Assembly (NCBI GenBank): GCA_033032865.1
Contig: JAWHQI010000730.1
Span: 1-64,000 of the forward strand
Direction: 5' to 3'
DNA: 64,000 bases
Source: Dactylorhiza incarnata
Taxonomy: Eukaryota; Streptophyta; Magnoliopsida; Asparagales; Orchidaceae
The notes under the pieces were generated by a model that did not search any database, had not been told where the DNA came from, and saw nothing but the letters and a program-made list of their open reading frames with translations. Numbering within the stretch: position 1 is the stretch's first letter; every line of letters begins with the position of its first letter. Positions 47,301-59,784 of the stretch are shown in pieces. The position numbers and the translations under genes are program-made.

Positions 47301-50300
47301 CGTTCTCCATTGGATTTTGGGCTCCGATATCATTACGAAAAGGTATTGTGGACGAAAATCGGACAACCGGATAAAAAGTTATGGATCATTAAAGCTTAGG
47401 TGTCCTTTCGAGCTAAATACATTATTACAAACCCGCTGTATATTGACCACTAAACAAACTGGATGGGTAAAATTTGCTCTCCATTGGATGCTGGGCTCCG
47501 AGCTCTTTCCAAAAAGGTGTTGTGCGCAAAAATCGGAATACAAGATCAAAGGTTATGGCTGTTACAATTTATGTGTCGAGAGGAGCCCTCGTCACCATTG
47601 CAACCCCCTGTACATTGACCACTAAAATGAGCTGGAAGGGTTTATGATTTTGCTCCATTGGATGTATGCCTCCGAGCATATTCCGAAAAGGTGATGTGGG
47701 CAAAAATCAAACGTACAAATCAAAAGTTATGCGTTTTAGAAGTTTAGGTGTCATTTGGAGCAAAATTTTGTATTACCGCTGCAACGGTCTAAATATTGAC
47801 AACTAAATGAACTGGAATGGGTAAAACTTGTGCTCCAATGAATGTAGTGCTACGAGCTCATTTCGAAAAGGTGTTGTGTGGTAAAATCAGGCAACCGGAT
47901 CAAAAGTTGTTGCAGTTTAATGTTTGAGTGTCATTTGGAGCTAAATCTCACATTTTTCCCTACAACCCACAGTAGATCAACCGCAAAAAAACTGGAATGG
48001 GTAAAACTTGTTGTCCAATGGATGCAGGGCTCCGATCTCATTCTGAAAAGGCGCTGTGGGCAAAAATCAGACAACCGGATCAAAAGTTATGGATGTTTGA
48101 AGTTTAGGTAGGTGCCAATTGGAGCAAACTTCCTCATTTCTACTACAATCCACTATACGTCGACCACTAAATGAACTTGATCGAGTAAATCCTATTCTCC
48201 TTAGGATGTACGGCTCTGAGCTCTTTCCGAAAAGGTGTTTTGTGCCAAATCTGGACATCCGGATCTAAAGTTATAGCTGTTTGAAGTTTAGGTGTCAGTT
48301 GGAGCTAAATCTCACATTACCACTTCAACTCAGTGTATATCGACCACTAAATGAACTACATTGGGTAAAACTTGCTCTCCATTGAATGTAGGGCTCAGAG
48401 CTCATTTCGAAGAGGTGTTGTGGGCAAAAATCACACAACCTGATCAAAAGTTTGGCTGTTTGAAGTTTATGTGTCATTTGGAGCTACATTTTGCATTAAC
48501 AGTGCAACCCGCTCAATATAGACAACTAAATGAATTGCAATGGGTAAAATGTTTGCTTCAATGAATGTAGGGCTCCGATATCATTCCTAAATGGTGTTGT
48601 AAGGGGTAAAATCAGGCAACCGGATCAAAAGTTATTGCTCTTTAAAGTTTGAGTGTCATTTGGAGCTAAATCTCTCACTTTCACTACAAACCGCATCTAA
48701 AATTCTTTCATTTTGAAATTTATGTGTCATTTAGAGCTAAATCTCGCATTACCACTACAACCCACTGTATATCGACCTATAAACGACCTTGAATGGGTTA
48801 AATTCGTTATCCATTGGATTTTGGGCTCCGATCTCATTACGGACAGGTATTGTGGGCGAAAATCGGACAACCGGATAAAAAGTTATGGATCTTTAAAGCT
48901 TAGGTCTCCTTTCGAGCTAAATACATTATTTCAAACACGATGTATATTGACCACTAAACAAACTGGTTGGGTAAAATTTGCTCTCCATTGGATGCAGGGC
49001 TCGGAGCTCTTTCCAAAAAGGTGTTGTGCGCAAAAATCGGACAACCAGATCAAAAGTTATGGCTGTTACAGTTTATGTGTCGAGAGGAGCCCTCGTCACC
49101 ATTGCAACCCCCTGTATATTGACCACTAAAATGAGTTGGAAGGGTTTATAATTTTGCTCCATTGGATGTCTGCCTCCGAGCAAATTCCGAAGAGGTGATG
49201 TGGGCAAAAATCAAACGTACAAATCAAAAGTTATGCCTGTTAGAAGTTTAGGTTTCATTTGGAGAGAAATTTCGCATTACCGCTGCAACGCTCTAAATAT
49301 TGACAACTAAATGAACTGGAATGGGTAAAACTTGTGCTCCAATGAATGTAGTGCTACGAGCTCATTTCAAAAAGGTGCTGTGTGGTAAAATCAGGCAACC
49401 GGATCAATAGTTGTTGTTGTTTAATGTTTGAGTGTCATTTGGAGCTAAATCTCTCATTTTTCCCTACAACCCACTGTAGATCACCGCAAACAAACTTGAA
49501 TGGGTAAAACTTGTTGTCCAATGGATGCAGGGCTCCGATCTCATTCTGAAAAGGCGCTATGGGCAAAAATCAGACAACCAGATCAAAAGTTATGGATGTT
49601 TGAAGTTTAGGTGCCAATTGGAGCAAACTCCTTCATTTCTACGGCAATCCACTATACGTCGACCACTAAATGAACTTGATCGAGTAAATCCTATTCTCCT
49701 TAGGATGTATGGCTCTGAGCTCTTTCCGAAAAGTTGTTTTATGCAAAATCCGGACATCCGGATCTAAAGTTATAGCTGTTTGAAGTTTAGGTGTCAGTTG
49801 GAGATAAATCCCATATTACCACTTCAACTCAGTGTATATCGACCACTAAATGAACTACATTGGGTAAAACTTGCTCTGCATTGAATGTAGGGCTCAGAGC
49901 TCATTTCGAAGAGGTGTTGTGGGCATAAATCACACAACCTGATCAATAGTTATGGTTGTTTGAAGTTTAGGTGTCATTTGGAGCTACATTTTGCATTAAC
50001 AGTGCAACCCGCTCAATATAGACAACTAAATGAACTGGAATGGGTAAAACTTGTGCTTCAATGAATGTAGTGCTCCGATATCATTCCAAAATGGTGTTGT
50101 ATGGGGTAAAATCATGCAACCATATCAAAAGTTATTGCTCTTTAAAGTTTGAGTGTCATTTGGAGCTAAATCTCTCACTTTCACTACAAACCGCATCTAA
50201 AATTCTTTCATCTTGAAATTTATGTGTCATTTGGAGCTAAATCTCGCAGTACCACAACAACCCACTGTATATCGACCTCTAAACGACCTTGAATGGGTTA

Positions 50301-53300
50301 AATTCGTTCTCCATTGGATTTTGGGCTCCAATCTCATTACGAAAAGGTATTGTGGGCGAAAATCGGACAACCGGATAAAAAGTTATGGATCTTTAAAGGT
50401 TAGGTCTCCTTTTGAGCTAAATACATTATTAAAACCCGCTGTATATTGACCACTAAACAAACTGGATGGGTAAAATTTGCTCTCCATTAGATGCAGGGCT
50501 CAGGGCTCTTTCCAAAAAGGTGTTGTGCGCAAAAATCGGACAACCAAATCAAAAGTTATGGCTGTTACAGTTTATGTGTCGAGAGGAGCCCTCGTCACCA
50601 TTGCAACCCCCTGTATATTGACCACTAAAATGAGCTGGAATGGTTTATGATTTTGCTCCATTGGATGTATGCCTCCGAGCATATTCTGAAAAGGTGATGT
50701 GGGCAAAAATCAAACGTACAAATCAAAAGTTATGCCTGTTAGAAGTTTAGGTGTCATTTGGAGCGAAATTTCGCATTACCGCTGCAACGCTCTAAATATT
50801 GACAACTAAATGAACTGGAATGGGTAAAACTTGTGCTCCAATGAATGTAGTGCTACGAGCTCATTTCGAAAAGGTGTTGTGTGGTAAAATCAGGCAACCG
50901 GATCAAAAGTTATTGCGGTTTAATGTTTGAGTGTCATTTGGAGCTAAATCTCTCATTTTTCCCTACAACCCACTGTAGATCAACCGCAAACAAACTGGAA
51001 TGGGTAAAACTTGTGGTCCAATGGATGCAGGGCTCCGATCTCATTCTGAAAAGGCGTTGTGGGCAAAAATCAGACAACCGGATCAAAAGTTAGGGATGTT
51101 TGAAGTTTAAGTGCCAATTGGAGCAAACTCCCTCATTTCTACGGCAATCCACTATACGTCGACCACTAAATGAACTTGATCGATTAAATCCTATTCTCCT
51201 TAGGATATATGGCTCCGAGTTCTTTCTAAAAAGGTGTTTTGTGCAAAATCCGGACATCCAGATCTAAAGTTATAGCTGTTTGAAGTTTAGGTGTCAGTTG
51301 GAGCTAAATCCCACATTACCACTTCAACTCTGTGTATATCGACCACTAAATGAACTACATTGGGTAAAACTTGCTCTCCATTGAATGTAGGGCTCAGAGC
51401 TCATTTCGAAGAGGTGTTGTGGGCAAAAATCACACAACCTGATCAAAAGTTATGGCTGTTTGAAGTTTAGGTGTCATTTGGAACTACATTTTGCATTAAC
51501 AGTGCAACCCTCTCAATATAAACAACTAAATGAACTGCAATGGGTAAAACTTATGCCTCAATGAATGTAGGGCTCCGATATCATTCCTAAATGGTGTTGT
51601 ATGGGGTAAAATCAGGCAACCAGATCAAAAGTTATTGCTCTTTAAAGTTTGAGTGTCATTTGGAGCTAAATCTTTCACTTTCACTACAAACCGCATCTAA
51701 AATTCTTTCATCTTGAAATTTATGTGTCATTTGGAGCTAAATCTCGCATTACCACAACAACCCACTGTATATCGACCTCTAAACGACCTTGAATGGGTTA
51801 AATTCGTTCTCCATTGGATTTTGGGCTCCGATCTCATTACGAAAAGGTATTGTGGGCGAAAATCGGACAACCGGATAAAAAGTTATGGATCTTTAAAGGT
51901 TAGGTCTCCTTTCGAGCTAAATACATTATTAAAACCCGCTGTATATTGACCACTAAACAAACTGGATGGGTAAAATTTTCTCTCCATTAGACGCAGGGCT
52001 CAGGGCTCTTTCCAAAAAGGTGTTGTGCGCAAAAATCGGACAACCAGATCAAAAGTTATGGCTGTTACAATTTATGTGTCCAGAGGAGCCCTCGTCACGA
52101 TTGCAACCCTCCGTATATTGACCACTAAAACGAGCTGGTAGGGTTTATGATTTTGCGCCATTGGATGTATGCCTCCGAGCATATTCCGAAAAGGTGATGT
52201 GTTCAAAAATCAAACGTACAAATCAAAAGTTATGCCTGTTAGAAGTTTAGGTGTCATTTGGAGCGAAATTTCGCATTACCGCTGCAACGCTCTAAATATT
52301 GACAACTAAATGAACTGGAATGGGTAAAACTTGTGCTCCAATGAATGTAGTGCTACGAGCTCATTTCGAAAAGGTGTTTTGTGGTAAAATCAGGCAACCA
52401 GATCAAAAGTTGTTCCGGTTTAATGTTTGAGTGTCATTTGGAGCTAAATCTCTCATTTTCCCTACAACCCACTGTAGATCAACCGCAAACAAACTGGAAT
52501 GGGTAAAACTTGTTGTCCAATGGATGCAGGGCTCCGATCTCATTCTGAAACGGCGCTGTGTGCAAAAATCAGACAACCTGATCAAAAGTTAGGGATGTTT
52601 GAAGTTTATGTGCCAATTGGAGCAAACTCCCTCATTTCTACGGCAATCCACTATACGTCGACCACTAAATGAACTTGATCGAGTAAATCCTATTCTCCTT
52701 AGGATGTATGGCTCTGATTTCTTTCCGAAAAGGTGTTTTGTGCAAAATCCGGACATCCGGATCTAAAGTTATAGCTGTTTGAAGTTTAGGTGTCAGTTGG
52801 AGATAAATCCCACATTACCACTTCAACTCAGTGTATATCGACCACTAAATGAACTACATTGGGTAAAACTTGCTCTCCATTGAATGTAGGGCTCAGAGCT
52901 CATTTCGAAGAGGTGTTGTGGGCAAAAATCACACAACCTGATCAAAAGTTATGGCTGTTTGAAGTTTATGTGTCATTTGGAACTACATTTTGCATTAACA
53001 GTGCAACCCGCTCAATATAGACAACTAAATGAACTTCAATGGGTAAAATTTGTGCTTCAATGAATGTAGGGCTCCGATATCATTCCTAAATGGTGTTGTA
53101 TGGGGTAAAATCAGGAAACCAGATCAAAAGTTATTGCTCTTTAAAGTTTGAGTGTCATTTGGAGCTAAATCTCTCACTTTCACTACAAACCGCATCTAAA
53201 ATTCTTTCATCTTGAAATTTATGTGTCATTTGGAGCTAAATCTCGCATTACCACAACAACCCACTGTATATCGACCTCTAAACGACCTTGAATGGGTTAA

Positions 53301-56300
53301 ATTCGTTCTCCATTGGATTTTGGGCTCCGATCTCATTACGAAAAGGTATTGTGGGCGAAAATCGGACAACCGGATAAAAAGTTAGTAAAACCCGCTGTAT
53401 ATTGACCACTAAACAAACTGGATGGGTAAAATTTGCTCTCCATTAGACGCAGGGCTCAGGGCTCTTTCCAAAAAGGTATTGTGCGCAAAAATCGGACAAC
53501 CAGATCAAAAGTTATGGCTGTCATAGTTTATGTGTCGAGAGGAGCCCTCGTCACCATTGCAACCCCCTGTATATTGACTACTAAAATGAGCTGGAAGGGT
53601 TTATGATTTTGCTCCATTGGATGTATGCCTCCGAGAATATTCTGAAAAGGTGATGTGGGCAAAAATCAAACGTACAAATCAAAAGTTATGCCTGTTAGAA
53701 GTTTAGGTGTCATTAGGAGCGAAATTTCGCATTATCACTGCAACGCTCTAAATATTGACAACTAAATGAACTGAAATGGGTAAAACTTGTGCTCCAATGA
53801 ATGTAGTGCTACGAGCTCATTTCGAAAAGGTGTTGTGTGGTAAAATCAGGCAACCGGAACAAAAGTTGTTGCGGTTTAATGTTTGAGTGTCATTTGGAGC
53901 TAAATCTCTCATTTTTCCCTACAACCCACTGTATATCAACCGCAAACAAACTGGAATGGGTAAAACTTGTTGTCCAATGGATGCAGGGCTCCGATCTCAT
54001 TCTGAAAAGGTGTTGTGGGCAAAAATCAGACAACCGGATCAAAAGTTATGGATGTTTGAAGTTTATGTGCCAATTGGAGCAAACTCCCTCATTTCTACGA
54101 TAATCCACTATACCTCGACCACTAAATGAAGTTGATCGAGTAAATCCTATTCTCCTTAGGATGTATGGCTCTGATTTCTTTCCGAAAAGGTGTTTTGTGC
54201 AAAATCCGGACATCCGGATCTAAAGTTATAGCTGTTTGAAGTTTAGGTGTCAGTTGGAGATAAATCCCACATTACCACTTCAACTCAGTGTATATCGACC
54301 ACTAAATGAACTACATTGGGTAAAACTTGCTCTCCATTGAATGTAGAGCTCAGAGCTCATTTCGAAGAGGTATTGTGGGCAAAAATCACACAACCTGATC
54401 AAAAGTTATGGCTGTTTGAAGTTTAGGTGTCATTTGGAACTACATTATGCATTAACAGTGCAACCCGCTCAATATAGACAACTAAAAGAACTTCAATGGG
54501 TAAAACTTGTGCTTCAATGAATATAGGGCTCCGATATCATTCCTAAATGGTGTTGTATGGGGTAAAATCAGGAAACCAGATCAAAAGTTATTGCTCTTTA
54601 AAGTTTGAGTGTCATTTGGAGCTAAATCTCTCACTTTCACTACAAACCGCATCTAAAATTCTTTTATCTTGAAATTTATGTGTCATTTGGAGCTAAATCT
54701 CGCATTACCACAACAACCCACTGTATATCGACCTCTAAACGACCTTGAATGGGTTAAATTCGTTCTCCATTGGATTTTGTGCTCCGATCTCATTACGAAA
54801 AGGTATTGTGGGCGAAAATCGGACAACCGGATAAAAAGTTAGTAAAACCCGCTGTATATTGACCACTAAACAAACTGGATGGGTAAAATTTGCTCTCCAT
54901 TAGACGCAGGGCTCAGGGCTCTTTCCAAAAAGGTGTTGTGCGTAAAAATCGGACAACCAGATCAAAAGTTATGGCTGTCACAGTTTATGTGTCGAGAGGA
55001 GCCCTCGTCACCATTGCAACCCCCTGTATATTGACTACTAAAATGAGCTGGAAGGGTTTATGATTTTGCTCCATTGGATGTATGCCTCCGAGCATATTCT
55101 GAAAAGGTGATGTGGGCAAAAATCAAACGTACAAATCAAAAGTTATGCCTGTTAGAAGTTTAGGTGTCATTAGGAGCGAAATTTCGCATTACCGCTGCAA
55201 CGCTCTAAATATTGACAACTAAATGAACTGGAATGGGTAAAACTTGTGCTCCAATGAATGTAGTGCTACGAGCTCATTTCGAAAAGGTGTTGTGTGGTAA
55301 AATCAGGCAACCGGAACAAAAGTTGTTGCGGTTTAATGTTTGAGTGTCATTTGGAGCTAAATCTCTCATTTTTCCCTACAACCCACTGTAGATCAACCGC
55401 AAACAAACTGGAATGGGTAAAACTTGTTGTCCAATGGATGCAGGGCTCCGATCTCATTCTGAAAAGGCGTTGTGGGCAAAAATCAGACAACCGGATCAAA
55501 AGTTATGGATGTTTGAAGTTTATGTGCCAATTGGAGCAAACTCCCTCATTTCTACGGCAACCCACTATACGTCGACCACTAAATGAACTTGATCGAGTAA
55601 ATCCTATTCTCCTTAGGATGTATGGCTCTGAGTTCTTTCTGAAAAGGTGTTTTGTGCAAAATCCGGACATCCGAATCTAAAGTTATAGCTGTTTGAAGTT
55701 TAGGTGTCAGTTGGAGCTAAATCCCACATTACCACTTCAACTCAGTGTATATCGACCACTAAATTAACTACATTGGGTAAAACTTGCTCTCCATTGAATG
55801 TAGGGCTCAGAGCTCATTTCGAAGAGGTGTTGTGGGCAAAAATCACACAACCTGATCAAAAGTTATGGCTGTTTGAAGTTTAGGTGTCATTTGGAACTAC
55901 ATTTTGCATTAACAGTACAACCCGCTCAATATAAACAACTAAATGAACTGCAATGGGTAAAACTTGTGCCTCAATGATTGTAGGGCTCCGATATCATTCC
56001 TAAATGGTGTTGTATGGGGTAAAATCAGGCAACCAGATTAAAAGTTATTGCTCTTTAAAGTTTGAGTGTCATTTGGAGCTAAATCTCTCACTTTCACTAC
56101 AAACCGCATCTAAAATTCATTCATCTTGAAATTTATGTGTCATTTGGAGCTAAATCTCGCATTACCACAACAACCCACTGTATATCGACCTCTAAACGAC
56201 CTTGAATGGGTTTAATTCGTTCTCCATTGGATTTTGGGCTCCGAGCTCATTACGAAAAGGTATTGTGGGCGAAAATCAGACAACCGGATAAAAAGTTATG

Positions 56301-58447
56301 GATCTTTAAAGGTTAGGTCTCCTTTCGAGCTAAATACATTATTAAAACCCGCTGTATATTGACCACTAACAAACTGGATGGGTAAAATTTGCTTTCCATT
56401 AGACGCAGGGCTCAGGGCTCTTTCCAAAAAGGTGTTGTGCGCAAAAATCGGACAACCAGATCAAAAGTTATGGCTGTTACAGTTTATGTGTCGAGAGGAG
56501 CCCTCGTCACCATTGCAACCCCCTGTATATTGACCACTAAAATGAGCTGGAAGGGTTTATGATTTTGCTCAATTGGATGTATGCCTCCGAGCATATTCCG
56601 AAAAGGTAATGTGGGCAAAAATCAAATGTACAAATCAAAAGTTATGCCTGTTAGAAGTTTAGGTGTCATTTGGAGCGAAATTTCGCATTACCGCTGCAAC
56701 GCTCTAAATATTGACAACTAAATGAACTGGAATGGGTAAAACTTGTGCTCCAATGAATGTAGTGCTACGAGCTCATTTCGAAAAGGTGTTGTGTGGTAAA
56801 ATCAGGCAACCAGATCAAAAGTTGTTGCGGTTTAATGTTTGAGTGTCATTTGGAGCTAAATCTCTCATTTTTCCCTACAACCCACTGTAGATCAACCGCA
56901 AACAAACTGGAATGCGTAAAAATTGTTGTCCAATGGATGCAGGGCTCCGATCTCATTCTGAAAAGGCGTTGTGGGAAAAAATCATACAACTGGATCAAAA
57001 GTTATGGATGTTTGAAGTTTATGTGCCAATTGGAGCAAACTCCCTCATTTCTACGGCAATCCACTATACGTCGACCACTAAATGAACTTGATCGAGTAAA
57101 TCATATTCTCCTTAGGATGTATGGCTCTGAGTTCTTTCCTAAAAGGTGTTTTGTGCAAAATCCGGACAACCGGATCTAAAGTTATAGCTGTTAGAAGTTT
57201 AGGTGTCAGTTGGAGCTAAATCCCACATTACCACTTCAACTCAGTGTATATCGACCACTAAATGAACTACATTGGGTAAAACTTGCTCTCCATTGAATGT
57301 AGGGCCCAGAGCTCATTTCGAAGAGGTGTTGTGGGCAAAAATCACACAGCCTGATCAAAAGTTATGGCTGTTTGAAGTTTAGGTGTCATTTGGAACTACA
57401 TTTTGCATTAACAGTGCAACCTGCTCAATATAAACAACTAAATGAACTGCAATGGGTAAAACTTGTGCCTCAATAAATGTAGGGCTCCGATATCATTCCT
57501 AAATGGTGTTGTATGGGGTAAAATCAGGCAACCAGATCAAAAGTTATTGCTCTTTAAAGTTTGAGTGTCATTTGGAGCTAAATCTCTCACTTTCACTACA
57601 AACCGCATCTAAAATTCTTTCATCTTGAAATTTATGTGTCATTTGGAGCTAAATCTCGCATTACCACAACAACCCACTGTATATCGACCTCTAAATGACC
57701 TTGAATGGGTTAAATTCGTTCTCCATTGGATTTTGGGCTCCGATCTCATTACGAAAAGGTATTGTGGGCGAAAATCGGACAACCGGATAAAAAGTTATGG
57801 ATCTTTAAAGGTTAGGTCTCCTTTCGATCTAAATACATTATTAAAACCCGCTGTATATTGACCACTAAACAAACTGGATTGGTAAAATTTGCTCTCCATT
57901 AGACGCAGGGCTTAGGGCTCTTTCCAAAAAGGTGTTGTGCGCAAAAATCGGACAACCAGATCAAAAGTTATGGCTGTTACAGTTTATGTGTCGAGAGGAG
58001 CCCTCGTCACCATTGCAACCCCCTATATATTGACCACTAAAATGAGCTGGAAGGGTTTATGATTTTGCTCCATTGGATGTATGCCTCCGAGCATATTCCG
58101 AAAAGGTGATGTGGGCAAAAATCAAATGTACAAATCAAAAGTTATGCCTGTTAGAAGTTTAGGTGTCATTTGGAGCGAAATTTCGCATTGCCGCTGCAAC
58201 GCTCTAAATATTGACAACTAAATGAACTGGAATGGGCAAAACATGTGCTCCAATGAATGTTGTGCTACGAGCTCATTTCGAAAAGGTGTTGTGTGGTAAA
58301 ATCCGGCAACCAGATCAAAAGTTGTTGCGGTTTAATGTTTGATTGTCATTTGGAGCTAAATCTCTCATTTTTCCCTACAACCCACTGTAGATAAACCACA
58401 AACGAACTGGAATGGGTAAAACTTGTTGTCCATTGGATGTAGGGCTC
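32391..58447. repeat. Main satellite HOR array, about 17 consecutive ~1.5-kb units
   Basis: A unique anchor in m2 (AAATTCTTTC) recurs at 33691, 35192, 36692, 38192, 39693, 41193, 42694, 44195, 45696, 47196, 48700, 50200, 51700, 53199, 54656, 56113 and 57612. Steps are 1,499-1,504 bp except two of 1,457 bp that share a 43-bp deletion. In the reference unit the monomers are m1 37933-38114 (182), m2 38115-38365 (251), m3 38366-38539 (174), m4 38540-38713 (174), m5 38714-38893, m6 38894-39073, m7 39074-39253 and m8 39254-39433 (180 each). m2 is long because it carries an extra ~70-bp partial monomer. The array is cut in m6 at 58447. No gene is present. Confidence 0.96.
37933..39433. repeat. Reference HOR unit (1,501 bp, eight monomers)
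   Basis: All monomers share the start GATCAAAAGTTAT (variants GATCTAAAG in m8, GATAAAAAG in m3 and AATCAAAAG in m5), then a segment like GAAGTTTAGGTGTCATTTGG, AACTAAATGAACT, GGGTAAAACTTG and AAAAGGTGTTGTG. Different monomers of one unit differ far more than the same monomer in neighbouring units, which defines a higher-order repeat. Confidence 0.93.
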
Positions 58448-58633
58448 CTTTTTAGCCGACAAGTCGACTGTCAGCTCGGGAGGCGGGTCGGTCGGCCTAC
58501 TCGTAGAAGCGATCGTCACTGTGTTATCTGGCCGCGTCGTGTTCTTCTTCTTCCTCTTATCTTTCGAACGGTCTCTCTCGCGGCTTTTTCCGGGCTTCTC
58601 AAGAACTTCGAGCTGGGCCATTAAATCCACCAT
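58448..58633 (-). pseudogene. 5' fragment of an antisense gene A-like gene of element P
   Basis: On the minus strand an ATG at 58633 opens a Lys/Arg-rich frame (residues about 15-30: KSRERDRSKDKRKKK) that is cut by the satellite junction at 58447/58448. Position and composition match the beginning of gene A (leader plus conserved polypurine tract and LTR on its upstream side), but the amino acids are only weakly similar. A TATA-like complement of 58731-58737 lies about 100 bp upstream, the same spacing as in O, N and M. Confidence 0.55.
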
Positions 58634-58822
58634 CTTTTTCGGACTGTTCAGCCTGAAAGTCCTAACCGCAATAGGCGAGTAGTGACTCGTGATAGCAATG
58701 GAGTTATGCCAGGATAGAAGCTCCTAGAACATTTATAACAAAAAGGGTGAAATCGGCGCGGTCTCCGGCTAGAACTGATATTTTTGAAATCATCTCGGAA
58801 ATTTAAAAATATGCGGGGATTA
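58634..58822. promoter_or_regulatory. Antisense promoter region and polypurine tract of element P
   Basis: Homologous to the leader of gene A in the other elements. It includes the TATA-like site (minus strand, 58731-58737) and, on the plus strand, AAAAATATGCGGGGATTA at 58805-58822, directly before the LTR. Confidence 0.55.
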
Positions 58823-59735
58823 TGTTTACCCAGAAGACCGCTTTCAATATGATTACTCGCAGACCATGCGGTTTGTGGATCCAAGTCGCCCTGCTCAGGT
58901 TATACAAGGTCCATCAACACCAACTAGCACAGGCCGGGCGGTCTGACATAATTCAGACCGCCTCCATGCACTAAAGATAATCCATACCCAAGTCCAACAG
59001 GACAAGTCGCGGTCTCAAGTCGCAGACCGCGCGGATTGTGCCATAGAGACAAGCCAAGGTTCGAGATCAAAGAACAAGCCGCGGTCTCAAGACGGAGACC
59101 GTTCGGATTGCATCGTCACCTTGCTCGTGTCATCCTCAGCCTCTGGTCAGACAGGTCGAAAGGGCAAGCCGCCAAGCCGCGCGGCTTCTTTCTTTCCTTC
59201 TTTGTGTATCCCGACACCGCCTGCCCGTTTCTCCTGTACCCGGGCATGCGGTTATTTTATCCCTACCCGTTCAGGCAGGCCCCCAAGCCTATAAATAGGG
59301 GGTGGCACTATTCCCAAGGCACGCACACTCGAATACAGGAGCTCGCTTGTCTGAGCTGCGGTCTCGAGTTTCCCGTATTGCGGACTGTCTGACCGGCCGA
59401 CTTCTCTTTTCCTGCACGTGTAACCGCTGTAACCACCTCATTTTGATAAAAGGAAAGCCCGTCACAGGAGTGGCATTCGCCGTGACGGGCGAAGTCCGGC
59501 CTCGACCGCTGCTAGCGGTCCCATTTACTTCACCTCAATAGTAACCGGCAACCCGCAGCCTCCGATTTCCTTCGGAGGTGCGATTTTGGATTCAACAGAT
59601 CACAGGAGTGGCATTCGCCATGACGGGCAAAGTCCGGCCTCGACCGTTGCTAGCGGTCTCATTTTATCCACCTCAATAGTAACCGGGAACCCGCAGCCTC
59701 CGATTTCCTTCGGAGGTGCGATTTCGGATTCAACA
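58823..59735 (+). repeat. LTR shared by elements P (left) and Q (right), 913 bp, with duplicated U5 end
   Basis: It starts TGTTTACCCAG and ends CGGATTCAACA. TATAAATA is at 59290-59297. Hairpin stem 1 reads CCCGTCAC/GTGACGGG. The last part is a tandem duplication of 138 bp: copy 1 is 59460-59597 and copy 2 is 59598-59735, both ending in GGATTCAACA. On its left is the 3' end of one element (antisense gene, polypurine tract), on its right the leader and gag of another, so the single LTR serves both. Confidence 0.85.
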
Positions 59736-59784
59736 GAAACACGCGACCTTCAGTTCGCGGATTGTCGGTGAAATCCTCACTACA
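59736..59784 (+). other. Leader of element Q with primer-binding region
   Basis: GAAACACGCGACCTTCAG directly follows the LTR end, as in element N. No TGG start is present. Confidence 0.5.

Noticed and set aside
44..57861. Many open frames of 60-167 codons in the satellite
   Set aside because: They recur with the monomer period, exist only because monomer length is a multiple of three, and show no domain or independent start context.
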